DNA of 64,000 bases from Verrucomicrobiaceae bacterium (GTDB taxonomy: Bacteria > Verrucomicrobiota > Verrucomicrobiia > Verrucomicrobiales > Verrucomicrobiaceae). This document shows, piece by piece, positions 1 to 10,271 of this stretch (within the stretch, counting starts at the first letter, position 1; every line of letters starts with the position of its first letter). The position numbers and the translations under genes were made by a program. The notes under the pieces were generated by a model that was not told the DNA's origin, searched no databases, and saw nothing but the letters and a program-made list of their open reading frames with translations. The stretch is from assembly GCA_016795485.1 (NCBI GenBank), contig JAEUHM010000040.1, positions 186,001-250,000 of the forward strand. Direction: 5' to 3'.

Positions 1-75
1 GGTCTGCCCAACTCTGACCAAAGTGAAATGCGCCGTGTGCTCCAAAAAGCTGCGGTGGACGCTTTTGGCCGCTGA
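1..75 (+). CDS. C-terminal fragment of a gene that starts before the window
   Basis: Frame 1 is open from the first base to a TGA at 73-75 and encodes 24 residues ending in KAAVDAFGR. It lies 48 bases before the DUF1501 gene on the same strand. DUF1501 genes in Planctomycetes and Verrucomicrobia often follow a DUF1549/DUF1553 cytochrome gene, so this could be such a tail. The fragment is too short to recognise and could also be chance. Confidence 0.4.
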   Translation, partial: GLPNSDQSEMRRVLQKAAVDAFGR

Positions 76-123
76 GTCCCGCTTCAAGCGCAAGATATCT
101 CCCTGCAAAGCAGTTCTCTGGCC

Positions 124-1587
124 ATGCACTTTGAGACCGATCCATCAGCGCCAGAGTTCGTCCAAAGACGGGATTTCATTAAGGCGCTCTCCGCTTCAAC
201 CATCGCGGCTTTAGCCTCCGGTGAGCCGCGACTTTTTGCCGCAGGCACTGGAGAGCATTCCAAGTTAGAGCACCCAAAACCCACCGCCGACTGCTGCATC
301 CTTCTTTGGATGGGAGGAGGCATGGCCGCTCCAGAAACCTGGGATCCCAAACGCTACTTGCCCTTCAAAGTGGGCCAATCCGTGGACCAGATTCTCAGCA
401 CATTTCCCGCCATTGATACCGTGGTGCCAGGATTGCAAATCAGCCAAGGCCTTGAGCATTGCGCTCAGGTCATGGACCGCGCCACGATCATTCGTTCCCA
501 TATCCAGCCAGATCTAGGCAGCATCCTCCACAGCCGACATCAATATCACTGGCACACAGGCTACGTACCTCCACAGACGGTCGCCGCTCCTCACATTGGC
601 GCTTGGATGGCCAAGGTGCTTGGGCCTCGCAATCCTGTCATCCCTCCGTTTATCAATATCGGACAGCGTCTTGAAGGCGTTGGTGAGCAGGAGGAACTCA
701 AGGCATTCACCACCTCAGGTTTCTTTGGCAGCGAGTTTGGCCCGTTCAATCTCCCCTATCCTGACGATGCCGCACGCTCCGTAAAACCACCTCCAGGCAT
801 GGAGCCAGGGCGTTTCAGTAGCCGCTATGCTGCATTCAAAAAGCTCGTTGATGCATCACCCAAACGCGAGTTCATGAGCGATCACCAGCAACAATCCATG
901 CTCCGAAGCATGGAGAACGCGCATCGATTGCTTTCATCCAAAGACAAGGATGCATTCGATATCGGACTTGAGAGCAAAGAAACTCAAGCCAAGTACGGTG
1001 ACAGCCGTTTTGGCAAAGGATGCTTGTTAGCGCGTAGACTCGCAGAAGCAGGTGCTCGTTACATCGAAGTCACCACGGAATACGTGCCTTTCCTGCATTG
1101 GGACACTCATGAAAACGGTCACGACACGCTCGTGCGGATGAAAAAGGAAATTGATCAACCCATCGCCACATTGGTGCGGGAGTTGGAAGAACGCAAATTG
1201 CTCGACCGCACATTGATCATAGTCGCGAGCGAGTTTAGCCGCGACATGATGATCGAAGGTGTGCCTGGAAGTGCCGCCAGAGATCAGAGCCGTGCCAAGG
1301 TCGACAAACTCTCCGAAATGAAACACTACGGGCTGCATCGTCACTTCACTGGCGGCACTAGTGTGGTCATGTTTGGCGGAGGCATGAAGAAAGGTCATGT
1401 TCACGGTGCCACCGCCGATGAACGACCCCTCGTGGCCATCAAAGATCCCGTCACCATCACCGATATGCATGCAACGGTGCTCACTGCCATGGGTATCAGC
1501 CCAAAGACGGTCTACGAGATCGAGAAGCGCCCATTTTACGCCACGGAAGATGGCAAAGGAAAGTCGGTGATGAGCTTGTTCGCCTGA
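124..1587 (+). CDS. DUF1501 family exported protein
   Basis: A 487-residue protein of the DUF1501 family, which is related to the alkaline phosphatase/sulfatase fold and abundant in Planctomycetes and Verrucomicrobia. Its biochemical role is not established. Near residue 15 it has a twin-arginine-like signal (QRRDFIKALSAS) followed by an alanine-rich hydrophobic stretch, so export by Tat is likely. Family-like features include the WMGGGMAAPETWDPK region near residue 62, an HWDTHENGHDTL stretch near residue 327 and a FTGGTSVVMFGGG segment near residue 415. The ATG at 124 keeps the Arg pair about 15 residues from the N-terminus, as expected for Tat substrates. Family assignment is firm; function is unknown. 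Confidence 0.88.
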   Translation: MHFETDPSAPEFVQRRDFIKALSASTIAALASGEPRLFAAGTGEHSKLEHPKPTADCCILLWMGGGMAAPETWDPKRYLPFKVGQSVDQILSTFPAIDTVVPGLQISQGLEHCAQVMDRATIIRSHIQPDLGSILHSRHQYHWHTGYVPPQTVAAPHIGAWMAKVLGPRNPVIPPFINIGQRLEGVGEQEELKAFTTSGFFGSEFGPFNLPYPDDAARSVKPPPGMEPGRFSSRYAAFKKLVDASPKREFMSDHQQQSMLRSMENAHRLLSSKDKDAFDIGLESKETQAKYGDSRFGKGCLLARRLAEAGARYIEVTTEYVPFLHWDTHENGHDTLVRMKKEIDQPIATLVRELEERKLLDRTLIIVASEFSRDMMIEGVPGSAARDQSRAKVDKLSEMKHYGLHRHFTGGTSVVMFGGGMKKGHVHGATADERPLVAIKDPVTITDMHATVLTAMGISPKTVYEIEKRPFYATEDGKGKSVMSLFA

Positions 1588-1620
1588 AGAGGCGTCCACG
1601 GCGCATCACCGCCACCCGCG

Positions 1621-2670
1621 TTACACATCCTTTCGCATGACGTGGTCGTCCATGACGAATCCACCGCCTATGTCTGCCACTAACTCAGACTCGAAGACAA
1701 ATCCTTGCCTCAAATAGGCGCGGATTGCCTTGGAGTTGTGTTTGTTGACTCTCAAAATCACCGAACGGCATCCGCGCGCTCTGGCCATCTCAGCGACCCT
1801 CTGTAAACAAGTTCCTCCCAGACCATTGCCGATGTTCTCCGGCAGCAGGTAGAGTTTATGAAGAGTGAGAACCCTCTCACTCACTTCCAGCCCAACGAAT
1901 CCGCAGGTCACTTCGCCTTGCAGAAGCAAGTAGAACTCAACTCCTCGCTCAAGATCAGCTTCCAGTTGTGTCTGAGAGTACATCCACTCAAGCATGTACG
2001 AAATCTGCTCCTGGCTGATGATGCCGGGATACACTGCTGGCCAGATCTTGCGAGCAAGCATCTCAATGACTGGCAAATCCTCACGGCTGGCCTTCAACCA
2101 CTCCACTGCAGTGCTCGTCATTGGCGCGAACGGCAGCGGATAAGCTGCTTCCCAGCGCTCAACGTCGTCTGCGGGAGACAACCTTGTCAGTGCATCACGA
2201 ATCTGTTCGCGAGTTGGCTCCACAACGCCTTCTTTGCGAATCTGAACGGCATCTCCGGGAAACACGTCCTGCGGGAGCAACGCACGTGAAAGATGCCAGC
2301 ACGCCCACGCCCTCCATGAACGCAGTTCTTTGTTTGGCTCCACCATTCTGGTAGCCAGATGTTGAAAGTGCCTCGTCGGGTTGCCTACAAACTGACCTTC
2401 TCGCCGGTGAGTGATCAACCATGCAATCGCATCATAGGCCAATGGCCACGTCATTTGCTGCTTACTCAACGTGCAGGCGAAAGAGCGATTGATTTGCAGA
2501 ATCGCCTGAGCTGGAAATCCGCAACGCCATTGAGACTGTGCATAGCAGAGCGAGGCTTCATAAAAGGTGGGACTACGCTCATCACCAAATCGTGTCACAT
2601 CACTTGCACGCCACACACGCTGCACTTCCGGCAGCAGAGGGCATGGTTCATTGATGAACAGCTCGCTCAT
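1621..2670 (-). CDS. GNAT acetyltransferase fused to an uncharacterised N-terminal domain
   Basis: A 349-residue protein. Residues from about 195 to the end read as a GNAT N-acetyltransferase: the strand TLHKLYLLPE is followed by the acyl-CoA loop NIGNGLGG, then an RGCRSVILRV strand and an AIRAYLRQGF helix typical of motif B. The first 190 residues are rich in Trp and Arg and match nothing I recognise. GNAT enzymes transfer acetyl groups from acetyl-CoA to amines; the substrate here is unknown. It is the last gene of a minus-strand run and starts 9 bases after the stop of the MoaD-like gene, so co-transcription is likely. Confidence 0.85.
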   Translation of the reverse strand: MSELFINEPCPLLPEVQRVWRASDVTRFGDERSPTFYEASLCYAQSQWRCGFPAQAILQINRSFACTLSKQQMTWPLAYDAIAWLITHRREGQFVGNPTRHFQHLATRMVEPNKELRSWRAWACWHLSRALLPQDVFPGDAVQIRKEGVVEPTREQIRDALTRLSPADDVERWEAAYPLPFAPMTSTAVEWLKASREDLPVIEMLARKIWPAVYPGIISQEQISYMLEWMYSQTQLEADLERGVEFYLLLQGEVTCGFVGLEVSERVLTLHKLYLLPENIGNGLGGTCLQRVAEMARARGCRSVILRVNKHNSKAIRAYLRQGFVFESELVADIGGGFVMDDHVMRKDV

Positions 2671-2679
2671 GAATAAGCT

Positions 2680-2925
2680 TCAACCACCTTGCACGGGCGG
2701 CATGAGCGCCACTTCCGCTCCGTCTTCTACCACGGCATCTCGCTTCACGTAGGTTTGGTTCACCGCCACCAGCAGCGAGTTATCCCAGGCTTCCAACGCT
2801 GGCCACCGCGCAAACGCTAGGCCGAGAACATCCGCGACAGTAGTCACTCCAGTACAATCCCACTCCACAGACGCCGTGCCGGTGATGTCTTGCAGTAAGG
2901 AGAAAAAGAGAACCCTGATCTTCAC
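2680..2925 (-). CDS. MoaD/ThiS-like sulfur carrier protein
   Basis: An 81-residue ubiquitin-fold protein ending in the Gly-Gly tail (PPVQGG) that MoaD-type carriers need for thiocarboxylation. The N-terminus VKIRVLFFSLLQDITGT matches the first beta strand of MoaD, and DGAEVALMPPVQGG matches the family's C-terminal consensus. I chose the GTG at 2925 because it overlaps the TGA of the upstream small ORF (GTGA) and gives the usual family length. An upstream ATG at 3003 would add 26 residues that are only the small ORF read in another frame. No moaE, moeB or other molybdopterin gene lies nearby, so the partner is unknown. Confidence 0.82.
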   Translation of the reverse strand: MKIRVLFFSLLQDITGTASVEWDCTGVTTVADVLGLAFARWPALEAWDNSLLVAVNQTYVKRDAVVEDGAEVALMPPVQGG

Positions 2926-3017
2926 AAGGTGAAAAGCGGTAGCGACTTCATGAGTGACTGATACACGCCCCACGCCAAGGGAATGACCACAACGATCCAG
3001 CAAATGAACATCTTCAT
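2922..3017 (-). CDS. Single-pass 31-residue membrane peptide, probable MFS transporter small subunit
   Basis: The ORF begins with ATG three bases after the stop of the OFA-type transporter and ends in a TGA that overlaps the GTG of the MoaD-like gene. It encodes 31 residues: one hydrophobic helix (FICWIVVVIPLAWGVYQSL) and a short polar tail. The pattern IPLAWGVYQS resembles the tiny conserved proteins annotated as MFS transporter small subunit next to OFA-family carriers. It probably sits in the inner membrane beside the transporter. The evidence is the tight junctions on both sides and the helix pattern; function is inferred. Confidence 0.72.
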   Translation of the reverse strand: MKMFICWIVVVIPLAWGVYQSLMKSLPLFTL

Positions 3018-3020
3018 GAC

Positions 3021-4334
3021 CTACTTTTTGTCCTCCGCATACAGTTTGAGGTGATATTTTTCAGCAACTGGCTTCATGAGCAAATTGGCGACCAATCCAA
3101 CCGCCAACAGCAAACACATTAAGCGCAACGTGCCGTTATACGCCTGATCTTTTGGCACTCCGGCCGCTTTGGCAGCGTCCGAGAGCTTGTTGATGAGCAA
3201 AGGTCCAATCACCGCAGCTGCAGACCATGCCGTGATGAGCCTGCCGTGAATAGCTCCCACCTGATAGGTGCCAAACGTGTCCTTCAAGTAGGCCGGAATG
3301 GTCGCAAAGCCGCCGCCATACATTGAAATGATCACACATGCGATCAGCACGAAAACGAGTCGGCTCTGAGCTTCCTGTGCCATGGGCAGTAAGCTGTAGA
3401 GAATGGCCCCCAAGATGAAGTAAATGCAGTAAACCGTCTTTCTGCCGGTGAGATCCGATGCCGATGACCAAAGGAATCTGCCGCCCATGTTGAACAGTGA
3501 AATCAACCCCACAAACCCGCCACCAATCGCAGCGCCCTCTTCCCCCGTGAGATGAAACATGTCCTGCAACATGTCTGAAGCTCTTCCCAGAATACCTATT
3601 CCGGCACTGACGTTCATGCAAAGCACAACCCAAAGCAGCCAAAACTGCGGCGTCTTCCACGCAACATCTACGCTCACTTGCACCGCAGATGCCGCTTTGG
3701 GGCCAGCTTCCCAGCCTGCAGGCTTCCATCCTTCGGCAGGCACACGAACAATGATTGCACCAAAGATCATGAAGCAAACATAGATCAGTGCCATGATCAT
3801 CATGGTCTCGCTTGGAGCGAAATGCTTCATCAGCATGACCGACAGTGGCCCACCAATCATCGCTCCACTGCCGAAGCCCATGATCGCCATTCCCGTGGCC
3901 ATCCCAGGACGATCTGGGAACCATTTCACCAGTGTGGAGACAGGCGCGATGTAGCCAAGTCCAAGGCCGATGCCACCTATAAAACCATAGGCGAGGAGCA
4001 TCGGCCAAAGCAGCTTCATTTTGACAAACAATCCAGCCAACGCGAGCCCACCACAGAAGCAGGCAGCACTAGCCAGCATCGTTTTGCGTGGGCCACTGCG
4101 CTCCACCCACTTCCCGAACACCGCTGCGGACAAACCGAGCATGATCAGCCCGATGGAGTAAGCCCACGAGAACGTGCTCTTGTCCACACCGAACTCCCCA
4201 GCCAGCGGGATGTTGAACGTGCTGAAGGCATACACTTGGCCAATGCACATATGCACCGCCAGTGCGGCCGGTGGCACCATCCACCGGCTAAATCCCGGCC
4301 CGGCCACTGTTGCTTCACGAGATAGTATGCTCAT
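3021..4334 (-). CDS. OFA (oxalate/formate antiporter) family MFS transporter
   Basis: A 437-residue membrane protein with about 12 hydrophobic helices. The N-terminus (PPAALAVHMCIGQVYAFS) and the loop KWFPDRPGMATGMAIMGFG are typical of the OFA branch of the major facilitator superfamily, which moves small carboxylates across the inner membrane. The substrate cannot be read from sequence: OFA members include oxalate/formate, lactate and pyruvate carriers. It is followed after 3 bases by a one-helix peptide and then by MoaD-like and GNAT genes. A PH-domain gene lies 74 bases upstream on the same strand and may share its transcript. Confidence 0.88.
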   Translation of the reverse strand: MSILSREATVAGPGFSRWMVPPAALAVHMCIGQVYAFSTFNIPLAGEFGVDKSTFSWAYSIGLIMLGLSAAVFGKWVERSGPRKTMLASAACFCGGLALAGLFVKMKLLWPMLLAYGFIGGIGLGLGYIAPVSTLVKWFPDRPGMATGMAIMGFGSGAMIGGPLSVMLMKHFAPSETMMIMALIYVCFMIFGAIIVRVPAEGWKPAGWEAGPKAASAVQVSVDVAWKTPQFWLLWVVLCMNVSAGIGILGRASDMLQDMFHLTGEEGAAIGGGFVGLISLFNMGGRFLWSSASDLTGRKTVYCIYFILGAILYSLLPMAQEAQSRLVFVLIACVIISMYGGGFATIPAYLKDTFGTYQVGAIHGRLITAWSAAAVIGPLLINKLSDAAKAAGVPKDQAYNGTLRLMCLLLAVGLVANLLMKPVAEKYHLKLYAEDKK

Positions 4335-4408
4335 TTTGAACTTTGATGGCCCCGATTAAGGCCGTCTGGAGCCTGCATAGCAAGCAGGAAACGTCCAATC
4401 TGAGCAAC

Positions 4409-5203
4409 TCAGCCGCCACTGCGAGCCTGCATCTGCCGAATCAGCTCCTTGATCTTATGCGCACGCCAGACGTTCTTGAACTGCACTTCGATGTCATCGG
4501 AACCAGCAGACGAAACATTTACGTTGCCGATTCCAAACATTCCCAGCAGCCCACTGGCATCGACATCAATGGAGCGCACATCTTTGATGCGCACTTCCTT
4601 TGAACTCCTGCCGAGAATGCCCCACTCACACTCAATCCGTTCAGTGGATATGGTGTAATCGCGGTGCTGTCGGGCAATGATTACACCACAAATCGTCACC
4701 GAAGCTGCCACCGCACCAGCAGCCATCCAACGCCAGTCAGCGGACATCCCGAGAGCCCCCATGCCCAGCAAAATCACAGCTAACACGATCCAACGTGTGA
4801 ATGAAAACCATGATGGATGGCCATGAAACAACACTACTTGGCCGGTCTCATCGTCATAAACTCCACCCGGGAACTCCTGCCCCTCCACTGGGCGCATGTC
4901 TGCCTCGCCGTCATCATCTTCATCATCTTCTTCGCTCCCAGGCTGTCCAGGGAGTTCCCAGGGCGTGTCCCCGCTAAACTCCTGATAGGCAGGTCGCTCG
5001 ATCCGCACATTGGGCTCGGCAAGCCGTGGAGCTCTCATGCCACTGATCAGTTCTCCGACTTTGTGTGACCGGCCAGTGGTCCTGTCTGTGACAATCTCGC
5101 CACGCCCCAACGAGCCCCTCTCCACGAGCAAATAGAGCTCGTCTTTGGTATGCGGCCCCCCCAACGTGGGATGTTGCGGTATCTGGTAGCGCGCGCCTGG
5201 CAT
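4409..5203 (-). CDS. Membrane protein with GYF-2-like N-terminus and bacterial PH domain
   Basis: A 264-residue protein when started at the ATG at 5203; the longer reading frame to 5317 adds residues that run into the divergent gene's upstream region. Residues 1-55 (QIPQHPTLGGPHTKDELYLL) resemble a GYF-2-like domain with its TKDEL helix. An acidic linker (EEDDEDDDGEAD) follows, then two hydrophobic helices near residues 145-185, then a DUF304/bacterial PH domain (DYTISTERIECEWGILG, VRIKDVRSIDV). The PH domain probably faces the cytoplasm. The partner is unknown. It may share a transcript with the transporter downstream. Confidence 0.8.
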   Translation of the reverse strand: MPGARYQIPQHPTLGGPHTKDELYLLVERGSLGRGEIVTDRTTGRSHKVGELISGMRAPRLAEPNVRIERPAYQEFSGDTPWELPGQPGSEEDDEDDDGEADMRPVEGQEFPGGVYDDETGQVVLFHGHPSWFSFTRWIVLAVILLGMGALGMSADWRWMAAGAVAASVTICGVIIARQHRDYTISTERIECEWGILGRSSKEVRIKDVRSIDVDASGLLGMFGIGNVNVSSAGSDDIEVQFKNVWRAHKIKELIRQMQARSGG

Positions 5204-5292
5204 GTCGTCGCGCCAAAATGGTACCGGAAATGAAATCGGCAAGGTGAGATTGCATCCCGATAACTTCCTATCTTCCAGCCGTAGTCTCCCGC

Positions 5293-6459
5293 ATGACCAG
5301 ACGCGACTTCTCCACACTCACCGCAGCTTCACTGGCTGGATCGACTTTTGGACTCGTTCAAAGTGGCGCCCGCATGAGAGCTGCCATCATCGGGCATACA
5401 GGCCGTGGCGACTACGGACACGGGATGGAAATGGTATTCGCCCACCGAGAGGACATCGAAGTCGTGGCTCTAGCTGACCCAGATGAAGCGGGCCGAGCGG
5501 CGGCGGCGAAACGTTGCGGCGCCCTGAAGACCTATGCTGACTACACAGAGATGCTCGCAAAGGAAAAGCCTCAGATCGTCTCTATCGGCCCGCGCTGGAA
5601 TGACCAGCACCATGCCATGACCAAAGCCGCGCTAATGGCTGGAGCTCATGTCTACTCAGAGAAACCCTTCGTTCGTGCGGCTTCGGAAAGCGATGAACTC
5701 CTCAAGCTTGCACGCGAAAAAGGTCTCAAGATCGGAGTTGCTCATCAGATGCGCTCCACTCCCGGCATTCTTCGACTGAAGGAGAAGTTGGATGAAAACT
5801 CACTCATCGGAGACCTTTGCGAGATGCACGGAGTAGGCAAACAGGACCACCGAGCAGGTGCCGAGGACATGGTGGTGCTGGCATGCCATCTCTACGGTCT
5901 CATGCAGTTCTTTGCTGGCGATCCACTGTGGTGCCATGCTCAGATCGAAACCAAAGATGGGCGTCCGATCACACTCGCGGACAAACGCGGTGCCCTGAAA
6001 GAAAACATTGGTCCAATGGCCGGAGAAAGAGTTTTTGCCTCGTACGGGTTCAAAAACTCCGTCGTTGGCACCTTCTGCAGCCGGGCCGAACTCAAGGAAT
6101 CCACAGGCCCCTACGGAATCACACTTGTCGGCAGCAAGGGCTCGGTTCGCATCCTTGCCAATATTCAGCCGCGCATTCTCGTGCTGACGAAGAACGGCTT
6201 GAATCACGAGTGGAACGACTGGAAGGACGATCCATCGGCTCACCTCCTTGACGCAACCAAGGGTGATCAAGCTCACGTGGGCAACAGATTGACGATTGAC
6301 GATCTCATCTCCGCGATCAAAGAAAACCGCGGGCCTCAGAGCAGTGGGGCAAGTGCAGCGATTGGCAACGAAATGGTCCAAGCTGCATTCGCCAGCGCAT
6401 TGGCCGGACAGCGCTTAAAACTTCCCCTTGAAGAGCGCACTCACCCGTTCGGCGAGTGA
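5293..6459 (+). CDS. Gfo/Idh/MocA family oxidoreductase, probably Tat-exported
   Basis: A 388-residue NAD(P)-dependent oxidoreductase of the Gfo/Idh/MocA family. It begins with a twin-arginine-like sequence (MTRRDFSTLTAASLAG), so the folded enzyme may be exported with its cofactor bound. The Rossmann start is AAIIGHTGRGDYGHG, with Thr-Gly-Arg replacing the usual GxGxxG spacing. The family signature EKPF occurs near residue 125, and GVAHQMRSTPG marks the start of the C-terminal sheet domain. Such exported members are common in Verrucomicrobia and Planctomycetes and are thought to act on sugars or glycosides. It converges with a second family member encoded on the other strand. Confidence 0.85.
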   Translation: MTRRDFSTLTAASLAGSTFGLVQSGARMRAAIIGHTGRGDYGHGMEMVFAHREDIEVVALADPDEAGRAAAAKRCGALKTYADYTEMLAKEKPQIVSIGPRWNDQHHAMTKAALMAGAHVYSEKPFVRAASESDELLKLAREKGLKIGVAHQMRSTPGILRLKEKLDENSLIGDLCEMHGVGKQDHRAGAEDMVVLACHLYGLMQFFAGDPLWCHAQIETKDGRPITLADKRGALKENIGPMAGERVFASYGFKNSVVGTFCSRAELKESTGPYGITLVGSKGSVRILANIQPRILVLTKNGLNHEWNDWKDDPSAHLLDATKGDQAHVGNRLTIDDLISAIKENRGPQSSGASAAIGNEMVQAAFASALAGQRLKLPLEERTHPFGE

Positions 6460-6482
6460 GTGCGCCACAGGATGAACAAAGT

Positions 6483-7826
6483 CTAGCCGTCTAGCGACCA
6501 ACCCTCGCGATACTGCTTGCCCATGAACGCGTTTGCCTCCGGCGTATCCGGGCTTGTACCTGTTTTTGGGTCGTATTGAATCTTCTTCCCAACGCGATAG
6601 GACACCAGACCGAGCAGCATCTGCTCAATCATGTCGGCGCTGTAGCCAAAGTCACACGCGGTCTTCATGCTTGGATTGCGGCAGGCGTCGAGCCATTGCT
6701 TTTGGAAGTGCCCCACGGGCGGCAGAAGCTTGTCCTTGGACCTTGGCTTGTAATAGGTCATGTCCGCTTCGTCCCCGAAGGGCAAGATCATGCGCGACTC
6801 GAAGTCAGCGATAATGAATCCCTTGCTGCCGGTAAACATCGCTCCATGGCCGATCTTGGTCAGGTCGATGAAAGGTTTGGGCGCGCGCGGCATGGGCCCG
6901 CCTTGATACCAACTCACCGTGATGGGGCCGCGCCAGTCATTGGCTGGATGCTCAAAGCGTGACTCGCACTCCACAGGCGTGACATCCGAGTTCATGGCTT
7001 CACCTTTAGCCTCAGCGGAGGTTGGAAGTTTGGCATCAACGACGTTCCAGACGATGTCCATGGTGTGGCTGCCCATGTCGCCGATTTGGCCCGCTCCGAA
7101 GTCCCAGAACATGTTCCAAGAAAGGCAGTTCGCACCTGCTCCACCGGAAAAGTAGCCGGGATTGTATGGGTGGAACGGAGCAGGCCCAAGCCAGAGGTCA
7201 TAATTGAATCCGGCAGGCGGCTCACCTTCTCCCGGCAGATAACCTGGTCTGCGGATCTGCCGATTGCCCCAAGCATAAGCCGCCTTGAGATCGCCAATCG
7301 CACCATCTTGCACAAGTTCGCGGAGACGATTGAAATTAGCATGAGCGTGGCGCTGCATTCCCACCTGAGTGGCCAGTTTTCCTTTCTTGGTTTCCCAAGT
7401 AGCACGCACTGTCCGAGCTTCATTCACCGTGATGGCCAAGGGCTTCTCGCAATAGATGTGGAGATCACGCTTGAGTGCCCAGTTGGCGATAAATGCATGG
7501 GTGTGGTCCGTGGTGCAAATAACGACTGCGTCCAAATCCTTGTGGTCCAAGCACTTCCGCCAATCTACATACGTAGTAGCTCCGGGGAATCGTTTCAGCG
7601 CGTCAGGGAATCGCTTTTCGTTCACATCACATAGAGCAACAACGTTCTCCGCAGAGATGGAGTCATAGTGAGCAAGTCCCCTTCCCCAAACGCCGATCAG
7701 CGCTAAGTTGAGTTTGTTGCTCGGAGCATCTTGGCCAAACAAAGGCCGGGTAATCATGCGGCCGGCCACAAGACCGGCAGCACCTACGAACTTACGACGT
7801 GATAGGGCAGTTGGAGTGTTCATCAT
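6483..7826 (-). CDS. Gfo/Idh/MocA family oxidoreductase, probably Tat-exported
   Basis: A 447-residue protein starting at the ATG pair at 7826/7823, just before a Tat-like signal (SRRKFVGAAGLVAG). An ORF extension to 7859 adds 11 residues before the signal and is unlikely. The nucleotide-binding strand is LNLALIGVWGRG, the family motif EKPLAITVNEA lies near residue 130, and the YDLWLGPAPFHPYNPGYF region is typical of the longer planctomycete/verrucomicrobial subgroup. Substrate unknown; sugar or polyol oxidation is the family expectation. It converges with the shorter family member at 5293-6459 with 23 bases between stops. Confidence 0.86.
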   Translation of the reverse strand: MMNTPTALSRRKFVGAAGLVAGRMITRPLFGQDAPSNKLNLALIGVWGRGLAHYDSISAENVVALCDVNEKRFPDALKRFPGATTYVDWRKCLDHKDLDAVVICTTDHTHAFIANWALKRDLHIYCEKPLAITVNEARTVRATWETKKGKLATQVGMQRHAHANFNRLRELVQDGAIGDLKAAYAWGNRQIRRPGYLPGEGEPPAGFNYDLWLGPAPFHPYNPGYFSGGAGANCLSWNMFWDFGAGQIGDMGSHTMDIVWNVVDAKLPTSAEAKGEAMNSDVTPVECESRFEHPANDWRGPITVSWYQGGPMPRAPKPFIDLTKIGHGAMFTGSKGFIIADFESRMILPFGDEADMTYYKPRSKDKLLPPVGHFQKQWLDACRNPSMKTACDFGYSADMIEQMLLGLVSYRVGKKIQYDPKTGTSPDTPEANAFMGKQYREGWSLDG

Positions 7827-7933
7827 GGGAATGCAATCAGGATTACGACACCTTGGCAAGGCTTGGATGAATGAAGGTGTCTAGCTTTTGTAAAACATTC
7901 ATCCCGGAAATAGATCGTAGCGCCCAAGACGAA

Positions 7934-8962
<1,029 letters not shown>

Positions 8963-9069
8963 AAGAAACAAAATGAAGATTCAGAGGAAGTCGCAGCACT
9001 AGAGATACAGGCCTTGTCCTCACGTGAGTTGCTGAAGTGGTTAGACATAAAGATCAGACTCCAAAAAGA

Positions 9070-10260
9070 TCACAACGACACGACCTTGCTCACTTCGACA
9101 AAAGCATCGACCGCTTGCTTCAAATCTTCACGCGTGTGGGCAGCACTTATCTGTGTCCGGATGCGTGCCCTTCCCTCTGGCACCACTGGATAGCTGAACC
9201 CGATCACGTACACCCCACGCTCCAGCATCGCATCTGCAAATCTCGCTGCGAGTGCCGCATCTCCTAACATAACAGGGACAATGGGGTGCTGCCCGGGCAA
9301 GATATCAAAGCCTACCGTCTCCATCTCCCGACGAAAATACCGTGTGTTTTCTTCCAATTGGTCTCGCAACTTCGTCGAGGCGGAGATGAGATCCAACGCA
9401 GCAATGGAAGCGCCGGCAATGCTTGGGCAAAGCGTGTTACTGAAGAGATACGGGCGTGACCGCTGCCTAAGCAGTTCAATAATCTCCTTCTTCCCGCTAG
9501 TGTATCCACCGCTGGCACCACCAAGTGCCTTGCCCAGCGTTCCTGTCAGAATATCAACGCGCCCCATCACTTCACAGTGTTCGTGTGAGCCACGCCCGGT
9601 CCGCCCCACGAACCCAACAGCATGTGAATCATCCACCATCACCAACGCATCATACTTGTCCGCGAGATCGCAAATAGCCCTCAACGGAGCGATATAGCCA
9701 TCCATCGAAAAGACCCCATCGGTCGCAACGAGCTTGTGCCTCGCTCCATTTGCATCTGCTTCCTTGAGTCTGTGCTCAAGCTCTTCCATGTTACAGTTCT
9801 TGTAGCGATAGCGTCTGGCCTTGCATAGCCGGATGCCGTCAATGATCGATGCGTGGTTCAATTCATCACTGATCACTGCATCCTCAGGGCCGAGGATGGT
9901 TTCAAATAAGCCACCATTCGCATCAAAACACGAGCCGTAGAGAATCGTGTCCTCGGTCCCAAGGAAATCCGATAGTTTGCTCTCCAAAGCCTTGTGAACA
10001 TCCTGCGTGCCACAAATAAAGCGCACGCTAGCCATGCCATATCCCCAGTGCTCCAAGGCTTCGTGAGCAGCCTGTCGGACTTTGGGATGCTGGGCCAGCC
10101 CAAGGTAGTTATTTGCACACAGATTGAGGGTCGCTTTGCCGCCATTCGCTCGAATCACCACTCCTTGAGGCGTGGTGATCGTCCGTTCCTTCTTGTAGGT
10201 TCCGGCGGAGCGGATCGCATCAAGCTGAGATTTTACGTGTGCCTCGAACTTCTTGTTCAT
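9070..10260 (-). CDS. kbl: 2-amino-3-ketobutyrate CoA ligase (glycine C-acetyltransferase)
   Basis: A 396-residue PLP enzyme that cleaves 2-amino-3-ketobutyrate with CoA into glycine and acetyl-CoA. The length matches the family. Visible motifs: [33 protein letters not shown], the aspartate contacting PLP in [11 protein letters not shown], and the Schiff-base lysine in [12 protein letters not shown]. It is first in a kbl-tdh operon. The start codon lies only about 12 bases from a promoter-like -10 element inside a symmetric operator shared with the divergent XRE-cupin regulator gene. Confidence 0.95.
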   Translation of the reverse strand: MNKKFEAHVKSQLDAIRSAGTYKKERTITTPQGVVIRANGGKATLNLCANNYLGLAQHPKVRQAAHEALEHWGYGMASVRFICGTQDVHKALESKLSDFLGTEDTILYGSCFDANGGLFETILGPEDAVISDELNHASIIDGIRLCKARRYRYKNCNMEELEHRLKEADANGARHKLVATDGVFSMDGYIAPLRAICDLADKYDALVMVDDSHAVGFVGRTGRGSHEHCEVMGRVDILTGTLGKALGGASGGYTSGKKEIIELLRQRSRPYLFSNTLCPSIAGASIAALDLISASTKLRDQLEENTRYFRREMETVGFDILPGQHPIVPVMLGDAALAARFADAMLERGVYVIGFSYPVVPEGRARIRTQISAAHTREDLKQAVDAFVEVSKVVSL

Positions 10261-10271
10261 GATCGTTCACC

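Noticed and set aside
2926-3003. 26-residue N-terminal extension of the MoaD-like protein
   Set aside because: It is the transporter small-subunit ORF in another frame, and MoaD proteins begin at the strand encoded from 2925.
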